Origin: Moritella sp. JT01
GTDB taxonomy: Bacteria > Pseudomonadota > Gammaproteobacteria > Enterobacterales > Moritellaceae
Assembly (NCBI RefSeq): GCF_001574435.1
Contig: NZ_LOCN01000007.1
Coordinates: 535,186-599,185 of the forward strand
DNA length: 64,000 nt
Reading direction: 5' to 3'
Numbering within the stretch: the first letter of the stretch is position 1; the number at the start of each line of letters is the position of its first letter. Below the pieces are notes generated by a model, which had not been told where the DNA came from, ran no database searches, and saw nothing but the letters and a program-made list of their open reading frames with translations. Positions 35,353 to 44,166 of this stretch are shown in pieces. The translations under genes and the position numbers were made by a program.

Positions 35353-36043
35353 ATAGGTAGCCCTTACAACGGATTGTTTTAATAATTTGATACGGGGCAA
35401 CATCATCTTTTATCTTTTTACGTAAACTGGATAAGCGCATATCTAGCGCTCTATCCAAACCATCAAATTCAACCCCTTTTAACGCTTGGTAACACTCATC
35501 ACGGCTAACAATTATTCCTGCTTGTTTTGCTAAATATTCCAACATTTCATATTCTGCACCGGTTAAGATAATCTCTTCATTATTACGGGTAACCAAACGT
35601 TTCAATGTATCTATCGTTAACGTACCCGTATGACTTAACGCATTATCGTTTTTCTTACTTCTTTTTCCGCGGCGCAACAATGCTTCAATATGAGAGAGTA
35701 AAATATGCGGGCGCAACGGTTTATGTAAATAACCATCAGCGCCCGTATCCAACGCGGCAATCTCAGATATCTCTTCACTGCAAGCGGTAAGCATAATAAT
35801 AGGCCCCGTATACGTTTCACGACTTTGCTTACACACTTCAATACCGTTCATACCCGGCATCATAATATCTAATACCACGAGATCTGGTTGTAATCGAACT
35901 ATATCCGCAAGCCCCTCGGTACCACTATTACTGAGTGATACTTGGTATCCTTTAGTACGTAAAAACATGTCGAGAAGACGACAAATCTCTAAATCATCTT
36001 CAACAATCAAAATGTGTTTTTTTCCATCTTCTAACATGTTCAA
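35339..36043 (-). CDS. RstA-like OmpR-family response regulator
   Basis: 234 residues. Receiver ~8-125 with acidic pocket (IVEDD), phosphoacceptor Asp in LVVLDIMMPGMNG, and Lys in YLHKPLRPH. Winged-helix DNA-binding domain ~140-232 with LTGAEYEMLEYLAKQAG and GLDRALDMRLSSLRKKI. The C-terminus YQIIKTIRCKGYLFVKQ matches RstA. It shares a transcript with three paralogous kinases. Its target genes are not evident in the window. Confidence 0.88.
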   Translation of the reverse strand: MNMLEDGKKHILIVEDDLEICRLLDMFLRTKGYQVSLSNSGTEGLADIVRLQPDLVVLDIMMPGMNGIEVCKQSRETYTGPIIMLTACSEEISEIAALDTGADGYLHKPLRPHILLSHIEALLRRGKRSKKNDNALSHTGTLTIDTLKRLVTRNNEEIILTGAEYEMLEYLAKQAGIIVSRDECYQALKGVEFDGLDRALDMRLSSLRKKIKDDVAPYQIIKTIRCKGYLFVKQ

Positions 36044-36092
36044 AGAAACCTTATGTCATTATAAATAAGTAAAATACAAGATAAGAAAACGC

Positions 36093-36307
36093 TTAAGCGT
36101 TAGGTAAGTTTAGTTCACTATCATTAAATTCAATAGTATGAATATTCATCAGTTTATCAGTACCATTGCGGTTATTTCCTAAGATATGGCTATTATTTGT
36201 ACCCGTTAAACGTATCGACTGCAAATATTGTTATTTTTCGGTATAACCCAAGTATAGCGATCAAATAATAACCCTAACAATACTGTGATACTAACTAATT
36301 TATTCAT
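36093..36307 (-). pseudogene. Possible small exported protein gene with frameshift upstream of the regulator
   Basis: From ATG 36307 a signal-like start (MNKLVSITVLLGLLF) runs 33 codons to a stop. A one-base shift near 36220 continues into a frame ending at 36093 with SIRLTGTNNSHILGNN and FNDSELNLPNA. Together they would give a ~70-residue periplasmic protein, 50 bp before the response-regulator gene. It could be a lost sensor accessory or an unrelated relic. No family was recognised. Confidence 0.3.
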
Positions 36308-36382
36308 ATGAACGCCTGTGCACTATGAGGTATTAATAACAACGCAATCATATTAAAAAAAAAATAATATTTCAGTCTATAA

Positions 36383-36409
36383 TTTGTCAGTTTTGTCAGT
36401 TTTGTCAGT
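36383..36409. repeat. Three tandem 9-mers (TTTGTCAGT)
   Basis: Perfect triplicate in the divergent region between the regulator operon and dinG. It may be an operator array or simple slippage. Confidence 0.6.
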
Positions 36410-36576
36410 AGTAATCAAGCAGCTAATCGATATTTTTATAAACTACTGTAAATTTATCAGTGTTCCTCTACTTAATATCTATACAGATTTAATAATTGCG
36501 CTAAAATGCATACTAATAACCTTGGCTTTAAATAGTGCTTGCAGAAACAGTAAGCATGCTTCAGATAAGAGTAAAC

Positions 36577-38640
36577 ATGCTTTCAGATAAGAGTAAACAA
36601 GCTATTCGTGATGTTTATCAGAACATCCGCGATTCACTACCTGACTTTGCTGTCCGACGATCACAAAATATTCTGGTGGCAGAAATGGCAAAAACCCTCG
36701 CGGGTAATTTTGATAAGAATCGTCGTTTGATTATTGCTGAAGCTGGCACTGGTACAGGTAAATCATTAGCTTATTTGATTGCAGGGATCCCACTCGCCAC
36801 CGAAGCGAAAAAGACCCTAGTCATTTCAACCGCCACCATTGCATTACAAGAGCAGCTTTTGCACAAAGAGCTGCCTTTCTTTCGCCGTCAGTCAGGGCTT
36901 AAATTTGAGTTTGCATTAGTAAAAGGTCGTCAGCGTTATTGCTGTGAACAAAAACTCGCCATGCTTTCGCAAGCAGATGACCAAATAGAACTGCTTGCTG
37001 ACTTAGCAACCGTCCCTAAAAAACGTGATTTACAGCTTATCAAGCGCATGTTTACGGCTTACGCTGCAGGTAAATGGAAAGGCGATATCGACAGTTGGCC
37101 AACCCAGATCCCCGACGATATTTGGCAATTAATTGTTTCAGACCGTCACAGTTGCAGTAAATCATTTAGCGCACACCGTAATTGCCCTTTTCATAAAGCA
37201 CGTGAAGCCTTAGACCAATGTGACGTACTTATTGTAAATCACGCGTTATTATTAGCTGATTTAGAGCTTGGTGGTGGCATTATTCTACCAAAACCAGAAG
37301 ACTGTTATTACGTACTGGATGAAGCGCATCATTTACCACGCATTACCCGTGATTTCTCGTCAGCGCATGCTTCGGTACTCGGCGCAAAAGCCTGGTTACA
37401 GACCATGGCGGTATCAATGCGCCAACTCACGCAAGCGATCGCCTCAAGTGAGATATCCGATCCGGTCACAAAACTACTCAGTTCAATCAATACTATCAGT
37501 AAAGAACTCACCAAGATCCACAGTTTAATGTCCGCTAATGATCGCCAATTTAGTGATGATTCTTGGCGCTTTGCTGATGGTGAACTACCAGAAGCGTTAG
37601 CAGAACTAGCAGCAAACATGAACCACGAAACCAAACGTGGCGTTAGCCAAACAGCAAAGATTGTTGATATTCTTGCCGAACAAGTAAAACAAGATCAGCT
37701 GCCACAAGTTAAAGCGAATAAACTCATTGCCGAAGTAGGCTTCTACCTACAACGCATCGAGAACCTGCATCAAGTGTGGAATATGTTGATTAAAGAAACA
37801 AAAGGCACACCACTGGCAAAATGGGTAGAGAAAAGTGGCAGCCGCCAAGACGACCATATCTTTGCTGCGAGCTTGATTGATGTTGATAGTAAACTAGAGC
37901 ACATGCTGTGGTCACAATGTGGCGCTGCAATCTTGACCTCTGCAACATTAACCTCACTCGGCAACTTTAATTATTTTCGCCGCCAAGTAGGCTTATTGAA
38001 TGATGAATCAACGCAGCACCTGCGACTCGACTCACCGTTTGAGTTTGAACAAGCAGAGCTGTATATACCGAACTTAGCACTCGCACCCAATGAGCCCGGT
38101 TTCACTGAGTTATTAGCAGAAAAACTCCCAAGTTTACTGCCGGACAAAAAAGCATCTTTGGTATTGTTTAGTTCGTACCGTCAAATGAATCAAGTCGCTG
38201 AAATTATTCGTAATACAACAAAATTAGAGCTATTGGTACAAAAAGAAAGTTCACGTACCGAACAATTACAAAAACATGCAGAAAATGTGAAAGCGAATAA
38301 AACCAGTATCTTATTTGGAACCAGTAGTTTATCTGAAGGTCTTGATTTACCCGGCGATCTACTCACAAATTTAATTATCACTAAAATCCCATTCTCAGTG
38401 CCGACCTCACCCGTTGAAGAAGCGCAATCAGAATGGATCACTAAATCCGGTGGAAATCCATTCATGCAGGTCTCAGTTCCCGAAGCCAGTAAAAAATTGA
38501 TCCAATCTTGTGGCCGATTACTGAGAAAAGAGAAAGACTCTGGTAGAATCACGCTACTTGATCGTCGAGTTATTAGTAAACGCTATGGACCAGCATTACT
38601 TAATTCGCTTCCCCCTTATAAAAGAAATATAGAATTTTGA
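36577..38640 (+). CDS. dinG: ATP-dependent DNA helicase DinG (XPD-like, Fe-S)
   Basis: 687 residues from ATG 36577, chosen for the AAGAG SD five bases before it. An in-frame ATG at 36556 sits in a near-duplicate of the same sequence. Walker A is AEAGTGTGKSLAYL, the DEAH box is LDEAHHLP, and motif VI is near the C-terminus (IQSCGRLLRKEKDSG). Four iron-sulfur cysteines are seen in RYCCEQKL and HSCSKSFSAHRNCPF. The family is a 5'-3' SF2 helicase that resolves R-loops and D-loops after damage. The stop overlaps the next start (TGATG). Confidence 0.92.
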   Translation: MLSDKSKQAIRDVYQNIRDSLPDFAVRRSQNILVAEMAKTLAGNFDKNRRLIIAEAGTGTGKSLAYLIAGIPLATEAKKTLVISTATIALQEQLLHKELPFFRRQSGLKFEFALVKGRQRYCCEQKLAMLSQADDQIELLADLATVPKKRDLQLIKRMFTAYAAGKWKGDIDSWPTQIPDDIWQLIVSDRHSCSKSFSAHRNCPFHKAREALDQCDVLIVNHALLLADLELGGGIILPKPEDCYYVLDEAHHLPRITRDFSSAHASVLGAKAWLQTMAVSMRQLTQAIASSEISDPVTKLLSSINTISKELTKIHSLMSANDRQFSDDSWRFADGELPEALAELAANMNHETKRGVSQTAKIVDILAEQVKQDQLPQVKANKLIAEVGFYLQRIENLHQVWNMLIKETKGTPLAKWVEKSGSRQDDHIFAASLIDVDSKLEHMLWSQCGAAILTSATLTSLGNFNYFRRQVGLLNDESTQHLRLDSPFEFEQAELYIPNLALAPNEPGFTELLAEKLPSLLPDKKASLVLFSSYRQMNQVAEIIRNTTKLELLVQKESSRTEQLQKHAENVKANKTSILFGTSSLSEGLDLPGDLLTNLIITKIPFSVPTSPVEEAQSEWITKSGGNPFMQVSVPEASKKLIQSCGRLLRKEKDSGRITLLDRRVISKRYGPALLNSLPPYKRNIEF

Positions 38641-39419
38641 TGTTAGAACTTGGTTTAGAACCTTCGGTTTTTATAATTTTATGCAGCGTTGCACTGGTTG
38701 CAGGTTTCATCGACGCTGTTGCTGGCGGCGGTGGGTTATTAACAGTCCCCGCATTACTCAGTGCAGGTCTACCACCACACCTTGCATTAGGTACTAATAA
38801 ATTGGCTGCCAGTTTTGGTTCATGCGCTGCGGCAATTACTTTCTATAAGAAGCGTTTATTTAATCCTAAATTTTGGTGGCGATCATTTCTGTTTACTGCC
38901 ATCGGAGCCATATGTGGTACCTTCGTAGTCAGCGTCATTAGCACCGCTTGGTTAGAAAAATTATTACCCGTCATTATTATCTTTACGGCTATCTATTCTA
39001 TCTTTAGCAAGACCCAAGAACACACAGGTGAAACCTTACCCGATGATAATCCGGCACTACATAAAAAGCAGGGATTTCAAGGTTATATTATCGGATTTTA
39101 TGATGGTGTAGCAGGCCCGGGTACCGGTGCATTTTGGACTGTATCGACAATGGCACTGTATAAACTTAATATCTTGTTTGCCTCTGGTGTTGCTAAAGCA
39201 ATGAACTTTACCAGTAACTTCACCTCCCTACTGACCTTTATTTACCTTGGCCACATCAATTGGTACCTGGGTTTAAGCATGGGTTTATCCATTATGGTTG
39301 GTGCGATCATTGGTGCACATACAGCCATTCACTTTGGCGCTAAATTCATTCGCCCATTATTTATTACGGTGGTGATCATTATTGCTTGTAAACTGGCTTA
39401 TCAATCATGGCTACAATAA
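38640..39419 (+). CDS. TSUP-family membrane transporter (TauE/SafE, YfcA-like)
   Basis: 259 residues, about eight helices. Two TSUP signature repeats are seen: FIDAVAGGGGLLTVPALLSAG in the N-half and YDGVAGPGTGAFWTVS in the C-half. Family members export or import sulfite, sulfoacetate or other small sulfur anions; the substrate here is unknown. It is translationally coupled to dinG and overlaps priC by 13 bp, an arrangement that suggests an operon rather than a functional link. Confidence 0.88.
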   Translation: MLELGLEPSVFIILCSVALVAGFIDAVAGGGGLLTVPALLSAGLPPHLALGTNKLAASFGSCAAAITFYKKRLFNPKFWWRSFLFTAIGAICGTFVVSVISTAWLEKLLPVIIIFTAIYSIFSKTQEHTGETLPDDNPALHKKQGFQGYIIGFYDGVAGPGTGAFWTVSTMALYKLNILFASGVAKAMNFTSNFTSLLTFIYLGHINWYLGLSMGLSIMVGAIIGAHTAIHFGAKFIRPLFITVVIIIACKLAYQSWLQ

Positions 39420-40033
39420 CTCGCCAACAGCAACAGCTCAACCAACTCGCTCAACGTATTCAACAGTTGAGTGAGTTGAGTAAGCAAGTCAACTCCAGTC
39501 ATACCACGACCATTAAGTATAAATTACGCGATCGCGCCTTGTTCTACCCGGGCTTATTTATCGGTAACAGTCATGATATTCAGCAATATGTGGCTGAATT
39601 AGAAAAGAGTATGACGCGTTTACAACACTATTTGGATAAGAGGTTTGATAAACAGACAACCAGCACTAAGCAGCTAAGTTCATCGTCAGAAAATGCATTA
39701 TCGATAGAAGACGTGCTATTAGAAAAAATAGCACATCAATTTAGAGCAATTAATGGGGTATTACAGCAGTGTCATTTTAAGCGTGGGGAAGTCAAAGATG
39801 AGCAAATAAATTATGCTGTTATTGCGAAGAAGTTATTGCAGAAATCTCACTATTTATATCAAAAACTAGCACAACAAATAGAGTATGAACGCCGTTTGCA
39901 AACGATGATAGATCAACAAAACGATCCACTTCAACTGCAACAAACTAAGCAAAGATTACAGCGTTGTCAGGCGGCAACAGCAAAAGTCCGCCAGCAGTTA
40001 CAACGCTATGAACAAAAGAAAGATATTATGTAA
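39407..40033 (+). CDS. priC: Primosomal replication protein PriC-like
   Basis: 208 residues, strongly helical and Gln-rich. The C-terminal PriC pattern is visible as EYERRLQTMIDQQ and RLQRCQAATAKVRQQL, close to the E. coli ERRL...RLARCRHALEKI region. An internal Ser/Thr-rich linker (~80-95) is longer than in E. coli. PriC restarts stalled forks by loading DnaB. The following rsmS gene keeps the priC-ybaM synteny of enterobacteria, which strengthens the call. Confidence 0.85.
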   Translation: MATITRQQQQLNQLAQRIQQLSELSKQVNSSHTTTIKYKLRDRALFYPGLFIGNSHDIQQYVAELEKSMTRLQHYLDKRFDKQTTSTKQLSSSSENALSIEDVLLEKIAHQFRAINGVLQQCHFKRGEVKDEQINYAVIAKKLLQKSHYLYQKLAQQIEYERRLQTMIDQQNDPLQLQQTKQRLQRCQAATAKVRQQLQRYEQKKDIM

Positions 40034-40079
40034 TAAAATATTTCAGTACCAATTAAAAAATAATTAAGGATTCTTTATC

Positions 40080-40244
40080 ATGTCGCTAGAAAACGCGCCA
40101 AAACATATAAAACTTGCCGTTGACCTCATCCAACTACTTGAAGAAAACCAACTACCGACAGAAACAGTGATCAAAGCATTGGCAATCGTACAGCAAGATT
40201 TTCAGCGTAAACTTGGAACTGAAACAACAAGCAGCGTTAGCTAG
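40080..40244 (+). CDS. rsmS: RsmS/YbaM family (DUF2496) small protein
   Basis: 54 residues: [20 protein letters not shown] then [20 protein letters not shown], essentially the E. coli YbaM pattern. Described in Pectobacterium as a modulator of the Rsm post-transcriptional network. It lies 46 bp after priC with AAGGA before the ATG. Confidence 0.92.
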   Translation: MSLENAPKHIKLAVDLIQLLEENQLPTETVIKALAIVQQDFQRKLGTETTSSVS

Positions 40245-40282
40245 AGCTGCAAGCTGCACTTATTATCAAACAAAGTCCCACT

Positions 40283-42451
40283 CTATTTTGCAATTGTAAC
40301 GGCGTAGTCCCCTGTTACTAATTCTTCCACAAAGCTCGACGGATTATTTTTATTACAAAGTAAATATACCTGCTGACGAGCCCGTGTTAATGCCACATAA
40401 AATAACCGGCGCTCTTCTGCATCAGGAAAACCAGACACATCAGGCTGTAATATCATCGCAAAGGGATGACGGAATTTATGACAAGGAAAACCATACTCGC
40501 CTGCTTCCATCGCTAATACAACTACATTATCGGCTTCTTGCCCTTTCGAACTATGCACCGTCATGGCTTTGATGGTTAACTGAGGGTATTGCGTGGACAA
40601 CACTGTCAGCGTCTTATTATCCGGTAATTGAAAATTAAATCGAGCGAGCAATAACACTGACTTTTGCTTGCCTTCGCCTTTAACACTCGCCGCTATTTGT
40701 TTTAATTTCTTTTCTAACAATAATGTTTCCGCATCATTTTGTTTATTGTCGCTGCGCTTATTATCACTAACCTGATAGTAGTTAACCTGTACACAGGCTT
40801 TTTTTGCTTTGCTGTATGTTGTTATTTGCTTACTCATTTGCTCTGGGTTTGCCATCACAAAGTCGCTCGCAACAGCACTAATCTGGTCATTAAAACGGAA
40901 TGTCGTATCGAGTGGTAATGTACTCGTCATACCAAAATAATCACTGAAGCGTGTTGTCACCGCGATATCACTGCCCGCGAATTGATAAATAGCCTGCCAA
41001 TCATCACCGACACAGAATAATTTACTATCGTCGTGTTGCGTCTGTAGATGTCTGACTAAGTTCGCTCGCGCTTGAGATATATCTTGAAATTCATCAACAA
41101 GAATATGTAGCCAAGGTGAACTAAACTGCCCATTACTCACATAATCACTTGCCTTGGTGATCATCTCATCAAAATCAATCTCATTATTTTCCGCTAAATG
41201 CATTTGATAGTGTTCAAGTAATATAACGACGACTTCATGTGTTAATGCCGCGAAATCTGCATCAGGTAACGCATTTAGCCTTTTTTTAGCGCGTACTGTG
41301 CGGGTATTTTTATACTGCATCGTTAATTCGACAAGTTGGCTTAGCAGTTTTTTATACCCACCTTTGCCTGCTAATAATCGCGCGACTTCTTGCTCATGTT
41401 TTTCACTCGGTAACTTGCCTAACCAAGCGACATAGGCATAACAATATTCACTAAACAATGCATTAAAGTCAGCATCAATCAGCAACGTCGTTATACTTTG
41501 CTTAAAAAATTGTTGTTTCGCATTATCACTGTTCGCCAGCTTACTGACTTGCGGCTTATTCGTTTCAACTTGCTTGATAATATCCAACGCCAAGGCATGA
41601 AATGTTTTTACTGTGACCCTCGCATTTGGCAATCGCTGTTTTAAACGCGTTTTCATTTCTTGTGCAGCATCTTTTGCAAACGCCAATATTAAGATCGTAT
41701 CAGCCGTTGCTTGCTGTGACTCTAATAAATACGCACAGCGCCCTAACATGACACTGGTTTTACCACACCCAGCGCCCGCTAATACCAAGTTCGCATCATT
41801 AGCGACAATACAGGCATCGCGTTGCTTCTCGGTAAGTGGGTGTGTTTCAAGACTATCAAATAGGGTTTTATAGTTTTGTTTTTGCTTGTTCATTACAGCT
41901 TGATTATATTTATCTAAATTTTCGGTCTTACTTTGCTGCCAAAAACGTAAATGCGCTAAGGGTAATTTAAGCGATGTAGGGATCTTATTAATTTGCGGTA
42001 ACATTTCAAACCAATCAGCCCAAGGTAATAACCGTGTCTGTAAAGCCAACCATTTTGAATGGGAAATATAGCCCTGCTCAATCACTTGTGTGAGCTGTTG
42101 ATACAGTTCGAGGATCTCGGTTTCTTTCCCCTCTAATGCACGAAAATACAGCTCATCAATTAGCCCTGTAACCTCAGCCTTATCAATACCATTTAAACGA
42201 ACACGCTGACTTTCCCAATTAAGTACTAAGGTATCAAAAAATGAACCACGGAAATGCTTCAATTTAGGTTCAAACGTAGTCCAAGAATAATGATAGGTTT
42301 GTTGCTGTTTAGTAGTAAACACAGCACCCTCGGGACAAAACGATAATGTACGGCAATTTGCACCAAATAACTGAGCAAAAGTAGAAAAAGAATAATCAGG
42401 CAATGCAGATGAACTCGATAAAAGATAATAGAGAAAACATAGCACAATCAT
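40283..42451 (-). CDS. helD: DNA helicase IV (HelD, UvrD/Rep superfamily)
   Basis: 722 residues, SF1A helicase. Walker A is LAGAGCGKTSVML with Cys for the usual Ser, motif Ia is ILAFAKDAAQEM, motif II is ILVDEFQDIS, motif III is FCVGDDWQAIYQFAGSD, motif V is MTVHSSKGQEAD and motif VI is VALTRARQQVYLL. The ~190-residue N-terminal extension before Walker A matches HelD rather than UvrD. It unwinds DNA 3'-5' in repair or recombination. The first 15 residues look hydrophobic and unlike HelD, so the true start may lie downstream. Confidence 0.9.
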   Translation of the reverse strand: MIVLCFLYYLLSSSSALPDYSFSTFAQLFGANCRTLSFCPEGAVFTTKQQQTYHYSWTTFEPKLKHFRGSFFDTLVLNWESQRVRLNGIDKAEVTGLIDELYFRALEGKETEILELYQQLTQVIEQGYISHSKWLALQTRLLPWADWFEMLPQINKIPTSLKLPLAHLRFWQQSKTENLDKYNQAVMNKQKQNYKTLFDSLETHPLTEKQRDACIVANDANLVLAGAGCGKTSVMLGRCAYLLESQQATADTILILAFAKDAAQEMKTRLKQRLPNARVTVKTFHALALDIIKQVETNKPQVSKLANSDNAKQQFFKQSITTLLIDADFNALFSEYCYAYVAWLGKLPSEKHEQEVARLLAGKGGYKKLLSQLVELTMQYKNTRTVRAKKRLNALPDADFAALTHEVVVILLEHYQMHLAENNEIDFDEMITKASDYVSNGQFSSPWLHILVDEFQDISQARANLVRHLQTQHDDSKLFCVGDDWQAIYQFAGSDIAVTTRFSDYFGMTSTLPLDTTFRFNDQISAVASDFVMANPEQMSKQITTYSKAKKACVQVNYYQVSDNKRSDNKQNDAETLLLEKKLKQIAASVKGEGKQKSVLLLARFNFQLPDNKTLTVLSTQYPQLTIKAMTVHSSKGQEADNVVVLAMEAGEYGFPCHKFRHPFAMILQPDVSGFPDAEERRLFYVALTRARQQVYLLCNKNNPSSFVEELVTGDYAVTIAK

Positions 42452-42501
42452 TGGTATTATTTAATACGTAGGGTTAACTTTATCGAAAATTTTCAACTTT
42501 A

Positions 42502-43893
42502 TTAACCAGCGTGACTAAGATCGCCCGCCGCCAATTTTTCAGATAGAATCTTAGCGAGCGCCACATTCATCGACAATAAAATATATAAAGGCCAAGTAAA
42601 GCTCTGAGTCAAAAAGGTACCAGCCACACAAAACGCAACTAACCCAGCAAAAATACCATCATTACACGTTACAATCGTATTACGTTCACTCACAAGTAAC
42701 ACTCGACTACTCACTTCTGTCCGCCATAATTGTCTAAACATCACAGCAATAAGTGCAATGAACAGTGCTAGTCCTACAAATCCAGTTTCACCTAAAACCT
42801 GAAACCACGTACTGTGTACCGCGTGGTTTTTACCATCCCAGAAAGGACTAAACAAATAATAATTAAGGTAAAAATTATTTATCCCGACCCCTGTAAGTGG
42901 GTTTTCTACCGCCATCTCCCATGATGCGATCCACGCATAAATCCGCCCCATGGTTGATTCACCAATGCCTTCTTCTACCGCACCTCCAGAGGAACGACCT
43001 GAAATACCCGCCATCATCACTAAGATGGGTAGTAATAGTACACCACCCGCGAATACATATACCTTATTCTTAATTCGCTTAACCGCAAAATACCCAGTCA
43101 CCGCCATTATCCCCATCAGCCCACCACGACTTTGTGTAGCAATAATCGCCCAAAATAAAATAACGTAAGCCATTGCGAGTAATGCCCGATGCAATTTACC
43201 AATATTAGATTGCAACAGGTTTGATAAAGTAAAAGACATGGGGAACAGAAGTACTAACGCTAAGTCATTCGGATCACCAATTAATGAGCCAAATTCCCGT
43301 GAAATTGTCACCCGTGTACCTTCAACCAGACCAATACCTTGTAACTTATTACTAATCGCTTTTAGCCCTACAACACCCCCTGCCACCACGTATAAATAAG
43401 TCGCAATACGAAAATGGTGAATAGTACGAACCAACCAGCAGATCGCAATTGTCATGACCCAAACTTTAATGATTACATCAGAAAAAAGCGTAAATGCAGC
43501 CTGACGGTTATACGCAAATGCGATGCCAAATGCAGTCCACCCCAAAAACAAGCATACAAATGTCAGCTCCGTTGACCAATAAACCTTGATGCTATTAGTC
43601 AAATAGATATGCCAACCCAAAACAAAAAATGACATGAGAGAAAACGCCAACGGAATACGCAACGGGATCAGTACCGGAAAGGCTTCGTGTATACGAAAAT
43701 AGGAAAAAATAACAAAGGTAATTACAATATAAAATGGGAACTTTAATAGAAGCATCAAAAAAAGTGGCGCTAAAATAAATGCAACAGGCACCAACCAAGT
43801 TTTAGTCTGATACCATAATAGGCCAGTAACAAGGGTTAACATGAAGCTTAAAAATATTTGTAAACGCGGATTAACCGTATGCAGATCTATCAT
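42502..43893 (-). CDS. O-antigen ligase/polymerase (Wzy/WaaL-like)
   Basis: 463 residues, about 12 membrane helices. The large periplasmic loop holds the Wzy_C-type signature MAVENPLTGVGINNFYLNYY and HAVHSTWFQVLGETGFVGL; an earlier loop has REFGSLIGDPNDLALVLLFP. This resembles the ligase family associated with exosortase or O-glycosylation loci. It joins or polymerises undecaprenyl-linked glycans at the periplasmic face. It sits near other surface-glycan genes but is transcribed alone. Confidence 0.83.
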   Translation of the reverse strand: MIDLHTVNPRLQIFLSFMLTLVTGLLWYQTKTWLVPVAFILAPLFLMLLLKFPFYIVITFVIFSYFRIHEAFPVLIPLRIPLAFSLMSFFVLGWHIYLTNSIKVYWSTELTFVCLFLGWTAFGIAFAYNRQAAFTLFSDVIIKVWVMTIAICWLVRTIHHFRIATYLYVVAGGVVGLKAISNKLQGIGLVEGTRVTISREFGSLIGDPNDLALVLLFPMSFTLSNLLQSNIGKLHRALLAMAYVILFWAIIATQSRGGLMGIMAVTGYFAVKRIKNKVYVFAGGVLLLPILVMMAGISGRSSGGAVEEGIGESTMGRIYAWIASWEMAVENPLTGVGINNFYLNYYLFSPFWDGKNHAVHSTWFQVLGETGFVGLALFIALIAVMFRQLWRTEVSSRVLLVSERNTIVTCNDGIFAGLVAFCVAGTFLTQSFTWPLYILLSMNVALAKILSEKLAAGDLSHAG

Positions 43894-44166
43894 TAAACAT
43901 CCCTGCTTATTGACCTCATTGTCTAAGTAAAGCAGGAATATAAAAAAATGAAGTTAACAAAGTATAAAAATACGTTTTTTTGGATCTGATAGGCCCCTTA
44001 CCTCATGTTCCCTTTTTGTGTTAGCACTGGAAGCCTGTTTCAATAAACCACTACACACGGATTTGTTAACTTTTGTTGTGATTAAATAAGATCATATTCT
44101 GAGCTTCACTTCAACTGTTATAGTCTAATATTTGATATAGTTATTGCTAACTTGGCTATATATTTA

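Larger units (their letters stand above)
30950..35406 (-). repeat. Three tandem direct repeats of a ~1.5-kb kinase unit
   Basis: Each unit holds a regulator 3'-tail segment plus a histidine kinase gene. The regulator tail recurs before copies 2 and 3 (sharing CCCGTATCAAAT and GTAAGGGCTAC). An identical linker (AATTTAGAGGTTGTGGTTTAA) joins units 1-2 and 2-3. The nearly identical kinase halves are long substrates for homologous recombination. Confidence 0.9.

Noticed and set aside
36384-36590. 68-codon plus-strand ORF before dinG
   Set aside because: It overlaps the dinG start in another frame, begins in a 9-bp repeat and lacks an SD.
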